Part shown: piece after piece, positions 17,577 to 26,200 of the stretch | Layout: every line of letters begins with the position of its first letter | Position numbering within the stretch: position 1 is the stretch's first letter | Assembly: GCF_003931915.1 (NCBI RefSeq) | Contig: NZ_RSAA01000004.1 | Coordinates: 248,001-312,000, forward strand | DNA from: Saccharopolyspora rhizosphaerae | GTDB lineage: Bacteria > Actinomycetota > Actinomycetes > Mycobacteriales > Pseudonocardiaceae | Direction of reading: 5' to 3' | Length of the DNA: 64,000 nt | The notes under the pieces: generated by a model | Seen by the model: only the letters and a program-made list of their open reading frames with translations | Told to the model about the DNA's origin: nothing | Databases searched by the model: none | Made by a program: the position numbers and the translations under genes

Positions 17577-18560
17577 ATGAACCTGCCGTTCCTGTCCCAA
17601 CCTCCCGCGTGCGAACCGTCAGAACGCTGGTGCCAGGCGGTGTTCGACTGGACGCACAACGCGTGGTTGGCCTCCTACGCCGACCTGGTCATCGCCAAGC
17701 CGTTGCAGATCCTGCTGGTGCTGGTCATCGCCTTCGTGGCGCGCTGGCTCCTGCACCGGATGATCAACCGCCTGACTCAGGGCAACGGCAAGCCTCCGAA
17801 GCTGCTCGTGCCGCTGCGCGAGAAGCGCGGTGACAGCCTCACCTCGGAGCTGCTGTCCGAGCGCCGCAGGCAGCGCGCCAAGACCATCGGCTCGGTGCTG
17901 AAGTCGCTGGTCTCGTTCCTCATCTACGGCTTGGCGGCCATCTACGTGCTGCAGGTGCTGGGCGTGCAGATCGCTCCGGTGCTGGCCTCGGCCGGTGTGC
18001 TGGGTGTGGCGGTCGCCTTCGGTGCCCAGAACCTGGTGCGGGACTTCCTGTCCGGCATGTTCATGATGGTCGAGGACCAGTACGGCGTCGGCGACACCGT
18101 CGACCTGGGCGAGGCCGTGGGTTCGGTCGAGGCCGTGGGACTGCGCGTCACCACGCTGCGCGACATCAACGGCACCGTCTGGTACGTGCGCAACGGTGAG
18201 ATCCTGCGGGTCGGCAACTCCTCGCAGGGCTTCGCTGTCGCGGTCGTGGACTTCCCGATCTCGCACAGCTCCGACGTGGAGAAGGCCATCGAGGTCGCGG
18301 GCAAGGTCGCCGAGGAGGCCGCCGCCAAGGAACCGCTGTCGAACGACGTGCTGGAGCCGCCGCAGATGCTCGGCGTCGACCAGATCACCTCGGACACGGT
18401 GACGCTGCGGCTCACGGTCAAGGTCCGTCCGGGCCGCCAGTGGGCGGTCCAGCGGCGGCTGCGCGTGGAGATCAAGCGCGCCTACGACGACTCGTCCATC
18501 GACCCGCCGTACCCGCACGGCCGGCCGGTCCCGCCGGAGACCATCTCGACGAAGAACTGA
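17577..18560 (+). CDS. Mechanosensitive ion channel, MscS family
   Basis: 327-residue membrane protein (333 if the in-frame GTG at 17559 is used; neither start has a strong ribosome-binding site). Helices at LQILLVLVIAFVARWLL and SLVSFLIYGLAAIYVLQVLG, then the pore-lining TM3 and beta domain signature GVAVAFGAQNLVRDFLSG and QYGVGDTVDLG, and a cytoplasmic alpha/beta cage domain ending with PPYPHGRP. Expected to gate on membrane tension and protect against hypo-osmotic shock. Stands between the S9 peptidase and glbO. Confidence 0.92.
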   Translation: MNLPFLSQPPACEPSERWCQAVFDWTHNAWLASYADLVIAKPLQILLVLVIAFVARWLLHRMINRLTQGNGKPPKLLVPLREKRGDSLTSELLSERRRQRAKTIGSVLKSLVSFLIYGLAAIYVLQVLGVQIAPVLASAGVLGVAVAFGAQNLVRDFLSGMFMMVEDQYGVGDTVDLGEAVGSVEAVGLRVTTLRDINGTVWYVRNGEILRVGNSSQGFAVAVVDFPISHSSDVEKAIEVAGKVAEEAAAKEPLSNDVLEPPQMLGVDQITSDTVTLRLTVKVRPGRQWAVQRRLRVEIKRAYDDSSIDPPYPHGRPVPPETISTKN

Positions 18561-18572
18561 CCTGACCAGCGC

Positions 18573-18605
18573 GATCCCCCCGGCCCGTCCGACCGGCCGG
18601 GGATC
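18573..18605 (+). terminator. Hairpin terminator after mscS
   Basis: GATCCCCCCGGCC and GGCCGGGGATC form a stem with a bulge, 12 nt past the MscS stop. Confidence 0.55.
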
Positions 18606-18745
18606 GTCCTGCGGCCGCCCCCCGCGAGCTGCGGGCACGGCCCCCGCGGGCCGGCGGGCGTTGGAGGAGAGCTCGAGCACGCCGCGACGGACAGCAGCTG
18701 CCTGACCACTGAAGCCCCCCGACGATGACCTGAGAGGATGGGAGG

Positions 18746-19129
18746 GTGACTTCCGTGGAGAGTTTCTACGAGCAGGTCGGCGGCGAAGCCACCTTCCGCT
18801 TCATCGTGGCCCGCTTCTACGAAGAAGTGGCCAAGGACGAGCTGCTGCGCCCGCTCTACCCCGAGGAAGACCTGGGGCCGGCCGAGGAGCGGTTGCGCCT
18901 GTTCCTGATGCAGTACTGGGGCGGCCCGACCACCTACTCCGAGCGGCGCGGACATCCGCGACTGCGGATGCGTCACGCGCCGTTCAAGATCGGTCCCGCC
19001 GAGCGCGACGCCTGGCTGCGCTGCATGGAGGTGGCCGTGGACGAGGCCCGGCTGAAGCCCGAACACCGCGACCAGCTCTGGAGGTACCTGGAGATGGCCG
19101 CCAACAGCATGATCAACTCGTGGTTCTGA
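18746..19129 (+). CDS. glbO: Truncated hemoglobin, group II
   Basis: 127-residue 2/2 globin, near-identical in pattern to M. tuberculosis Glb[18 protein letters not shown] with the B10 Tyr, [29 protein letters not shown] carrying the proximal F8 His, and DAWLRCM with the G8 Trp typical of group II. These bind O2/NO and associate with membranes and respiration in mycobacteria. GTG 18746 directly abuts GGAGG; GTG 18755 has the better spacing and would give 124 residues, so the start is uncertain. The degenerate GH13 gene follows after 35 nt, matching the glbO-aglA order of mycobacteria. Confidence 0.95.
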   Translation: MTSVESFYEQVGGEATFRFIVARFYEEVAKDELLRPLYPEEDLGPAEERLRLFLMQYWGGPTTYSERRGHPRLRMRHAPFKIGPAERDAWLRCMEVAVDEARLKPEHRDQLWRYLEMAANSMINSWF

Positions 19130-19164
19130 GCGGCGGACCCGATCTAGGAGCGAAGGACGACCTG

Positions 19165-20226
19165 GTGATGCGGCAGGGCACGCAGGACCCCCTCGGTGAG
19201 CGACCGTGGTGGTTCGACGCGGTGTGCTACCAGATCGACGTCGGCGCGTTCGCCGACGCGGACGACGACGGGGTCGGCGACCTCGACGGGATTCGGGGCA
19301 GGCTCGGCTACCTGGAGCTGCTGGGCGTCAACGTCGTCGTGCTGGCCGGCATCGCCGGTTCCGACCCGGCCTCCCCCGCCCTGGCGAGGTTGCTGGCGGA
19401 GGCGCACGAGAACGGTCTGCGGGTCCTGCTGGCGCTGGACATCGATCCGGGGCGCACCGACCCGGGATCCCTGCTGCGCCCGTGGCTGGACCACGGCGTG
19501 GACGGGTTCCACCTGGCGCCGCGCAACGACCCGGAGGACGCGGTCGCCGCGGTGGTGGCCGACTACCCGGACCGGATCGTGATCGGCAGCGGCACCGGGA
19601 ACTGGCACCTGCTGTTCGGCCTGGACCTGGCGGTCGCCGGGTTCTCCGCGGAACCCGTGCGCAAAGCGATCACCACGGTGCTGGACCCCCCCGGCCCGCG
19701 CCCGGCGTGGGCGATGGCCAGCCGTGACACCACCCGGATCCGCGACCACGCGGCGTTGACGCCGGTGCGCGCGATGGCGCTGGTGCAGCTGGCGCTGCCG
19801 GGCGCGGTCTGCCTGCGGCACGGCGAGGAGCTCGGCCTGCCGGGCACGGAGCGGATCCGGATGCCGTGGGAAGGCCTGATGCGGCCCTTCGGCTTCTCCG
19901 CGGCGCAGGCGGACTGGTCCTCCATCCCGCACGACTGGGTGCACTTCACGGTCGAGGCGCAGCTGGAGGACGAGGACTCGACGCTGTCGCTGTACCGGCA
20001 CGCGCTGGAGATGCGGGCGACGCACCCGGCGTTCGTGGGCGACGAGGTGGAGTGGTTCGGCGCACCGGAGGACTGCTTCGCGTTCCGCCGGGTGGGCAGC
20101 AGCCTGATCTGCGCCCTGAACACCTCCGCGGAGCCCGTACCGCTGCCGCCCGGGGAGGTCCTGCTGAGCTCCCGACCGCTGGTGGCGGGCGAGTTGCCGC
20201 CGGGAACCGCCGCCTGGTTGGTGTGA
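19165..20226 (+). CDS. Degenerate GH13 (alpha-glucosidase/AglA-like) protein, probably non-catalytic
   Basis: 353 residues, against about 540 for AglA-type alpha-glucosidases. The N-terminus (PWWFDAVCYQIDVGAFADAD, DGVGDLDGIRGRLGYLELLGV) and C-terminal DUF3459-like part (TLSLYRHALEMRATHPAF) are clear GH13, but the middle is collapsed: domain B and the DxxxNH region are absent, the nucleophile segment reads DGFHLAPR instead of FRxDxA, and the general acid and NHD motifs are not seen. The frame is otherwise intact with normal codon use, so the gene is maintained. Start GTG 19165 (or ATG 19168) follows AAGGA. A glycan-binding or regulatory role linked to glbO is possible; enzymatic activity is doubtful. 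Confidence 0.8.
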   Translation: MMRQGTQDPLGERPWWFDAVCYQIDVGAFADADDDGVGDLDGIRGRLGYLELLGVNVVVLAGIAGSDPASPALARLLAEAHENGLRVLLALDIDPGRTDPGSLLRPWLDHGVDGFHLAPRNDPEDAVAAVVADYPDRIVIGSGTGNWHLLFGLDLAVAGFSAEPVRKAITTVLDPPGPRPAWAMASRDTTRIRDHAALTPVRAMALVQLALPGAVCLRHGEELGLPGTERIRMPWEGLMRPFGFSAAQADWSSIPHDWVHFTVEAQLEDEDSTLSLYRHALEMRATHPAFVGDEVEWFGAPEDCFAFRRVGSSLICALNTSAEPVPLPPGEVLLSSRPLVAGELPPGTAAWLV

Positions 20227-20315
20227 GCGGCACCTCGCGAACACGGGCAGGTGCGGGGGCGACCGGAAGCGGTCGGTAGATTTCCAGTCATCGCCCCCGA
20301 TCCGAGCTGGATGTC

Positions 20316-21617
20316 ATGACTGCTGTTGCGCCCGAACGGACTTCACCTCGGGTGCGGTCCGCTACCGCCGGTAGGCCGGGGCGGCTGACAGGGGTCGACG
20401 TGGCCCGCTTCGTCGCCGTCTTCGGCATGTTCTGCATCCACTTCGGGGTGCCGTTCGTCGGCGGCTGGCCGGAGGTCTTGGCGGCCCAGTTCTTCAGCGG
20501 CCGGTCCACCGCGCTGTTCACGCTGCTGGCCGGGGTGTCGCTGGCGCTGATGACCGGCCGGACCGCGCCGCCGTCCGGCGCGGCCTTGCGCGACGCCCGG
20601 CGCCGGGTGGCCGTGCGCGCGGCGGTGCTGCTGGTCCTCGGACTCGCGCTGGCCAAGTCGACCGAGGCGACCGGCTTCCTGCTGACGGTGATCATCCCGT
20701 TCTACGGCCTGTACTTCCTGCTGGCGGTGCCGTTCCTGGGCTTGCGGGCACGCGGCTTGGTGATCGCGGCTGCGGTCAGCGCGGCGGTGGGACCGCAGCT
20801 GTCCTTCGTGCTGCGCGGCTGGATCGCCGCGGACACGCCGATGTCGGGCCTGGTCTCGTGGGTCAACAGCATCGATCCCGGGCACCTGCTGGCCAACGAG
20901 GGACTGTTCGACCTGCTGCTGCTCGGGTTCTACCCCGCCGCCTCCTACCTGCCGCTGGTGCTGGCGGGACTGGCGGTCGGGCGGATGGACCTGACCTCGC
21001 CCCGGGTGCGGCTGCGGATCGGCATCACCGGTCTGGTGCTGTCGCTGGTCGGCTACCAGCTGTCCTTCCTGTTGGTGCCCTTCGGCCCGCCGGCTCCGGT
21101 GGAGGGCACCATCCCGGTCGGGCACCCGGAGTGGCTGTTGGCATCGACCGCGCACAGCGGGACGACCCTCGAGCTGCTGGGCTCGGGCGGGATCGCGCTG
21201 GTCATCCTGGCGCTCTGCCTGCAGGTCGCCGACCGGGCGGGCCGGTGGCTGACGCCGCTGGCCAAGGCCGGGTCGATGGCGCTGACGCTGTACGCGGCGC
21301 ACGCGGTGGCGCTGGCCTGGCAGATCATCTCCGGCGGCTGGCCGTTGAGCGGCGTGCCGGAGGACCTGGCGCACCTGGCGAGCATGGGCCCGGCGCTGCC
21401 GCTGGACGACCCGAACCTGCCGTGGTTCCCGCGCGATGGCCACGAGCCGACGGGCTTCGTGGCGTTCGTGAACGCCTTCATGCCCGAGGTGTTCCTGATC
21501 TTCACCTTCGCCTTCACCTACACCTGGCGGCACTTCTTCCGCCGAGGCCCGCTGGAGGCCCTGGTCAGCGACATCGTCCGCTGGACCACCACCCGCCGCC
21601 CCACTCCCACCCGCTGA
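20316..21617 (+). CDS. Multi-spanning membrane protein, DUF418/HGSNAT-like acyltransferase family
   Basis: 433-residue protein with about ten hydrophobic helices. N-terminal RLTGVDVARFVAVFGMFCIHF is the signature of the heparan-alpha-glucosaminide N-acetyltransferase/DUF1624/DUF418 group, followed by FFSGRSTALFTLLAGVSLAL. Members are thought to transfer acyl groups across the membrane, but most are uncharacterised. ATG 20316 has only a weak purine tract upstream. It sits alone between the GH13 gene and a structured intergenic region. Confidence 0.78.
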   Translation: MTAVAPERTSPRVRSATAGRPGRLTGVDVARFVAVFGMFCIHFGVPFVGGWPEVLAAQFFSGRSTALFTLLAGVSLALMTGRTAPPSGAALRDARRRVAVRAAVLLVLGLALAKSTEATGFLLTVIIPFYGLYFLLAVPFLGLRARGLVIAAAVSAAVGPQLSFVLRGWIAADTPMSGLVSWVNSIDPGHLLANEGLFDLLLLGFYPAASYLPLVLAGLAVGRMDLTSPRVRLRIGITGLVLSLVGYQLSFLLVPFGPPAPVEGTIPVGHPEWLLASTAHSGTTLELLGSGGIALVILALCLQVADRAGRWLTPLAKAGSMALTLYAAHAVALAWQIISGGWPLSGVPEDLAHLASMGPALPLDDPNLPWFPRDGHEPTGFVAFVNAFMPEVFLIFTFAFTYTWRHFFRRGPLEALVSDIVRWTTTRRPTPTR

Positions 21618-21904
21618 CGGCACGACGGAGCGGCCCGGAGCAGCTCCCGACCCCACCAGGAAGAACCCGGTGATCCGCCCCCGAGGACCCGGGGGTCCGT
21701 TGCGGACACGGAAGACCCGCGGAGATCGGGTCTCCGAGATACCGGGGGAATCCGTCCGGACACCCGGAGGGCCCGCGATCACCGCGGTGTCAGGTCTCCG
21801 TGTGGCCACGTACCCGGAGAACCCGGTCGTCAGGGTTCTGATCACCGGGTTCTCCGGACGCGCGCAGCAGGTGGTCGAGAGCTTGCTGGGCTTGTTCCGG
21901 GTGC
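21618..21904. repeat. Structured intergenic region with AGAACCCGGT repeats
   Basis: The 14-mer AGAACCCGGTGATC (21663-21676) recurs inverted and exact as GATCACCGGGTTCT (21840-21853), bounding about 190 bp. Inside, CCGGAGAACCCGGT (21814-21827) and ACCGGGTTCTCCGG (21844-21857) form a perfect 14-bp stem with a 16-nt loop. Smaller palindromes lie between. No open frame here is convincing. It could be a terminator, or a MITE-like relic with terminal inverted repeats. Confidence 0.6.
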
Positions 21905-22090
21905 GGCGGAGCCGCTGTCCTCAGGTGCGGAACTCAGCCCGCACCCACCGCGGGTTCTGAGCGGCGTCGTGGCGAGCACGCCGCGACGCCGCGTGCAGCC
22001 GAGGTGCTCGAAGAGCGGCGGACCGAGCCACGGGGCCGCTGCGCTCTCCCGTTCCGGGGGTTTCTGCCACCCGCACCCCACGCGGAGCGA
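21905..22090. repeat. Dispersed ~190-bp element, copy B
   Basis: Second copy of the element at 14208-14405, same orientation. Exact blocks lie at 21948-21965, 22044-22061 and 22064-22077. The hairpin at 21961-21992 is nearly perfect: GCGGCGTCGTGGCG, loop AGCA, CGCCGCGACGCCGC (one G-T pair). Like copy A it ends a few nt before the stop of a leftward gene, so on the minus strand it is a 3' untranslated segment. Confidence 0.75.
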
Positions 22091-22096
22091 CCGACC

Positions 22097-22738
22097 CTAG
22101 AGCAACAGCGGAAGGAGGGCGTGGCGGCGGCGCACCACTGCGCCGAAGCGGGAGTCGAGGCGCAGCCACGAGTCCGTGGCGCTGACGCGGACGATCTCCT
22201 CCTCGGCCGGGGAGTCGACCAGGAATCCCATGCCGGACAGCACGAACAGGCAGCGCAACGGGACCTTCACGTCGTACCCGGCGCCCTGGACGGTGAAGAC
22301 CTCCTGGTCCAGCAACGAGGCCGGCGGGGTTCCCTTCGGCCCGACGTTCTCCTTGGCGACGTCGATGCCGCGTTCGGCGACCTCGCCCACCAAGCGGGCC
22401 GGGAGGTCGTCAACGCGCTTCCACCCGGTGGCCGGAGGCAGCTCCGAGCGCCACAGCAGGTCCTTGGGCGCCCCCGGGTCCATCACCTCACCACCGGCGA
22501 CGGTGAGCGTCGCGAGCAGTTCGTTGCCGGAGAGGCTGAGGTCGGAGGGCTCGACGGAGCCCACCACGGAGCGGGTGGACAGGGCGTCGAACGGGGTGGC
22601 CGCCCAGACGTCCATCCGGTCGCTGTCGGGCCGGTTGCGCATCCGGACCACGGCTTGGGAGTCGAGCCGGACCGCGCGTGCCACGAAGGCGCCCAGGTCG
22701 TCGCGCTCGACCCGGTCGGTCATGCGGAGCTCAGGCAC
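22097..22738 (-). CDS. Conserved hypothetical protein (Rv2474c-like)
   Basis: 213-residue actinobacterial protein of unknown function at the position of M. tuberculosis Rv2474c. No catalytic motif recognised; it is a mixed alpha/beta protein with DLGAFVARAVRLDSQAVVRMR at the N-terminus and a C-terminal stretch VPLRCLFVLSGMGFLVDSP followed by DSWLRLDSRFGAVVRRR. GTG 22738 overlaps the thioesterase stop by 8 nt, so the pair is probably cotranslated; an ATG at 22723 is the alternative start. Confidence 0.82.
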   Translation of the reverse strand: MPELRMTDRVERDDLGAFVARAVRLDSQAVVRMRNRPDSDRMDVWAATPFDALSTRSVVGSVEPSDLSLSGNELLATLTVAGGEVMDPGAPKDLLWRSELPPATGWKRVDDLPARLVGEVAERGIDVAKENVGPKGTPPASLLDQEVFTVQGAGYDVKVPLRCLFVLSGMGFLVDSPAEEEIVRVSATDSWLRLDSRFGAVVRRRHALLPLLL

Positions 22739-23156
22739 GACCGGGCTCCAGCTGCTCCGCCTGCCACCCCGACAGGAACTCGCGCTCGTCGGCGGTGAGC
22801 CGGCGGGGACGTCCGGCGCTCAGGTCGTAGGGCACCATCAGGGTTTCGGCGGTGCACACGGCTTCCTGAGCGAACGCGGTGTAGTCGATGACGAACGAGG
22901 CCGCCTTGAGGTCGCGCACCGACATGCGGACCTGCAGCGATCCGGCCGCGTACATCAGCGGCGCGTGGTAGTCGATGACCACGCGAGCGACGACCATGCC
23001 TTCGGCCATCCCGAGCAGGCCCTGCTTCTCCGCCTCGGTGAACAGCAGGTCCGCCCGCGCCTCCTCCAGCAACGTGATCGTCCTGGCGTGGTTGACGTGG
23101 CCGAACGCGTCCATGTCAGACCAGCGCAGAGCCACCTCGGCTACGTACGCGCCCAC
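22731..23156 (-). CDS. Hotdog-fold acyl-CoA thioesterase (4HBT/YbgC family)
   Basis: 141-residue thioesterase with the 4-hydroxybenzoyl-CoA thioesterase signature RWSDMDAFGHVNHARTITLLEEAR (key residues D, G-H-V-N) near the N-terminus and the hotdog beta-sheet VVARVVIDYHAPLMYAAG. Acts on acyl-CoA or acyl-carrier thioesters. GTG 23156 has AGAGGAAGG upstream; longer in-frame readings run antisense-like through the gdh terminator and were discarded. Matches Rv2475c in position. Coupled to the Rv2474c-like gene downstream. Confidence 0.88.
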   Translation of the reverse strand: MGAYVAEVALRWSDMDAFGHVNHARTITLLEEARADLLFTEAEKQGLLGMAEGMVVARVVIDYHAPLMYAAGSLQVRMSVRDLKAASFVIDYTAFAQEAVCTAETLMVPYDLSAGRPRRLTADEREFLSGWQAEQLEPGRA

Positions 23157-23180
23157 AGGGCCTTCCTCTCTGCCGTGTCC

Positions 23181-23218
23181 GGGGTGGGGAGGTTCCCGCC
23201 CGGGAACCTCCCCACCCC
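23181..23218 (-). terminator. Hairpin terminator of gdh
   Basis: Perfect 17-bp stem (GGGGTGGGGAGGTTCCC with its complement) and 4-nt loop, immediately after the gdh stop on the minus strand and just before the thioesterase gene. Confidence 0.75.
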
Positions 23219-23223
23219 TCAGG

Positions 23224-26200
23224 TCACCGGACCATGCTGCGGAGCTGACGCGCCGCCACCGACAGCGTGGCCAGGTCAAGCCGCCCGGAGTTGACGATCT
23301 CCTCCAGCGACGAGTTGGCCCGCGCAAGCCGCGAAGCGTTCGCCGACTCCCACCGCGCGATCTTCTCCTCCGCACCCTCGCCGGGCTCGGAGGCCCGCAA
23401 GGCGTCCACGGTGATCGCGCGCAGCGATGCGTAGAAATCATCCCGCAGCGCCAGCCTAGCCAGTGCGTGCCACCGGTTGCCGCGCTCCAGCTGGTTGACC
23501 GCCAGCAGCATCCGCTCCACGTCCAGGTGCGCCCACAGCGCGTAGTACAGTTCGGCGCTCTCCCGCGGGCTGCGCTCCGCGGTGATGCCCGCGTCGCGCT
23601 CGGCCAGCTCGGCGACCTCGCGGATGTCCAGCAGGGCGAACGCGTCGAGCAGCACCCCGACCCGCTCGGCCAGCTCCTCCGGAACCCCGGCGGAGACCCA
23701 GCGCTCGATCCGCGCGGCGACGCCCTCGGCGGCCCGCCCGCGCAGCAGCCCCCGCACGGTCGGCATGAGATCAGCCACAACCGGCCGGAACCGGGTGATC
23801 TCGGCGCCGATGGCCAACGGCTGCGGCCGGTTGGTCAGCATCCAGCGGGCCGCCCGGTCGAGCAGCCGCCGACTCTCCAGCACCATCTCGTCGGCGACGG
23901 CGCTCGGCACCGAGCCGCCCAGCGCGTCGATGTCCGACCACAACCGTCGCAGGTCGTAGACGTGGGTGACGACCGCGAACGCCCGCACCGCGTCGGTGGT
24001 GGAGGCGCTGAGCTCCTCCGACAACCGGTAGGCGTAGCTGATCCCCGCGCCGTCGACCATCTCGTTGACCAGCAACGTCGTGATGATCTCGCGGCGCAGC
24101 GGGTGCGCGGGGATGGCGTCGCCGTAGCGCTCCCGCAGCGGCTTCGGGAAGTACTCCGGCAACCGCTCGGCGAACGCTTCGGCGTCGGGCAGGCCGCTGT
24201 CGAGCACGTCGCTCTTGAGCTGGAGCTTGACGTGCGCCATCAGCGTCGCCAACTCCGGCGAGGTCAGGCCCTCGCCGGACTTCTCCAGGTCGCGGAAGGC
24301 CTTCTTGCTCGGCAGGGCCTCCAGCTCGCGGTCCAGCCCGGTGGCCTGCTCCAGCGCGGTGACCTGCCGGGCGTGCACCGACAGCATCGAGGCCGCGTGG
24401 GCGCGGGAGATGCCCAGGACCGCGTTCTGCCGGTGGTTGTCGGCCAGCACCAGCTCACCGACCTCGTCGGTCATCTCGGCGAGCAGCTCGTTGCGCTGCT
24501 GACCGCCGAGCCTGCCCTCGCTGACCAGCTGGTCGAGCAGGATCTTGATGTTGACCTCGTGGTCGGAGCAGTCCACACCGGCGGAGTTGTCCAGCGCGTC
24601 GGTGTTGACCTTGCCGCCGTTGCGGGCGAACTCGATCCGCCCCAGCTGGGTCAGGCCCAGGTTGCCGCCTTCGCCGACGACCTTGACCCGCAGGTCGGCG
24701 CCGTTGACGCGCACCGCGTCGTTGGCCTTGTCGCCGACGTCGGCGTGCGTCTCGACAGTGGACTTGACGTAGGTGCCGATGCCGCCGTTCCACAGCAGGT
24801 CGGCCGGCGCCTGCAGGATGTGCTTGATCAGCTCGGCGGGAGCCAGCTGCTCGATCGACTCGTCGATGCCCAGCGCTGCGCGGATCTGCGGGTTCAGCGG
24901 GATCGACTTCAGCGAGCGCGACCACACGCCGCCGCCCTGGCTGATCTTGCCGCGGTCGTAGTCGTCCCAGGTCGAGCGCGGCAGCTCGAAGAGCCTCCGC
25001 CGCTCGGCGAAGGAGACCGCCGCCTCCGGGTCCGGGTCGATGAAGACGTGCATGTGGTTGAAGGCGGCCACGAGCCGGATGTGCTCGGACAGCAGCATGC
25101 CGTTGCCGAACACGTCACCGGCCATGTCGCCGATGCCGACGACCGTGAACTCCTCGCGCTGGGTGTCCACGTCGAGCTCGCGGAAGTGCCGCTTGACGCT
25201 CTCCCACGCGCCCTTGGCCGTGATGCCCATGGCCTTGTGGTCGTAGCCGACCGAACCGCCGGAGGCGAAGGCGTCACCGAGCCAGAACCCGTAGGACTGG
25301 GCCACCTCGTTGGCGATGTCGGAGAACGTCGCCGTGCCCTTGTCGGCCGCCACGACCAGGTAGGTGTCGTCGCCGTCGTGGCGCACCACGTCCGGCGGTG
25401 GGGCGACCTCGTTGCCGACCAGGTTGTCGGTGAGGTCGAGCAGACCGGAGATGAACATCCGGTAGCAGGTCATGCCCTCGTCCAGCGACGCCTTGCGGTC
25501 CACGGCCGGGTCGCCCGTGGGGAGCGGCGGGCGCTTGACCACGAAGCCGCCCTTGGCCCCGACCGGTACGATCACCGCGTTCTTCACCGCCTGCGCCTTG
25601 ACCAGGCCCAGGATCTCGGTGCGGAAGTCCTGCGGGCGGTCCGACCAGCGCAGACCACCGCGCGCGACGGACCCGAACCGCAGGTGCACGCCCTCCACCC
25701 ACGGCGAGTACACGAAGACCTCGAACTGCGGCCGCGGTTCGGGCAGGCCGGGGATCTCGCGCGGTTCCAGCTTGAACGCCAGGAACGGGCGCTCGCGCTC
25801 GCGGGTGTCGACGAAGTAGTTGGTGCGCAGCGTCGCTCGGATCAGGCTCAGGTAGTTGCGCAGGATCCGGTCCGCGTCGAGGCTGGTGACCTCGTCGATC
25901 AGCTTGGTGACCGATTCGGTGAGCTCGCCTTCGCGCGCCGCGCGGTCGGCTTCGCCCAGCTCGGGGTCGAAGCGGGTCTCGAACAGGCGCACCAGCTCGG
26001 TCGTGGTGGTGCGGTGGGTGAGCATCGAGTCCTCGATGTAGTCCTGCGTGTAGGCGATGCCCACCTGGCGCAGGTACTTGGCGTAGGCGCGCAGCACGGC
26101 GGCCTGCCGCCAGTTCAGCCCGGCCCGCAGCACCAGCGCGTTGAACCGGTCGATCTCGGCTTCGCCCAGCCACACCGCGCGGAAGGCGTCCTCGAAGCGC

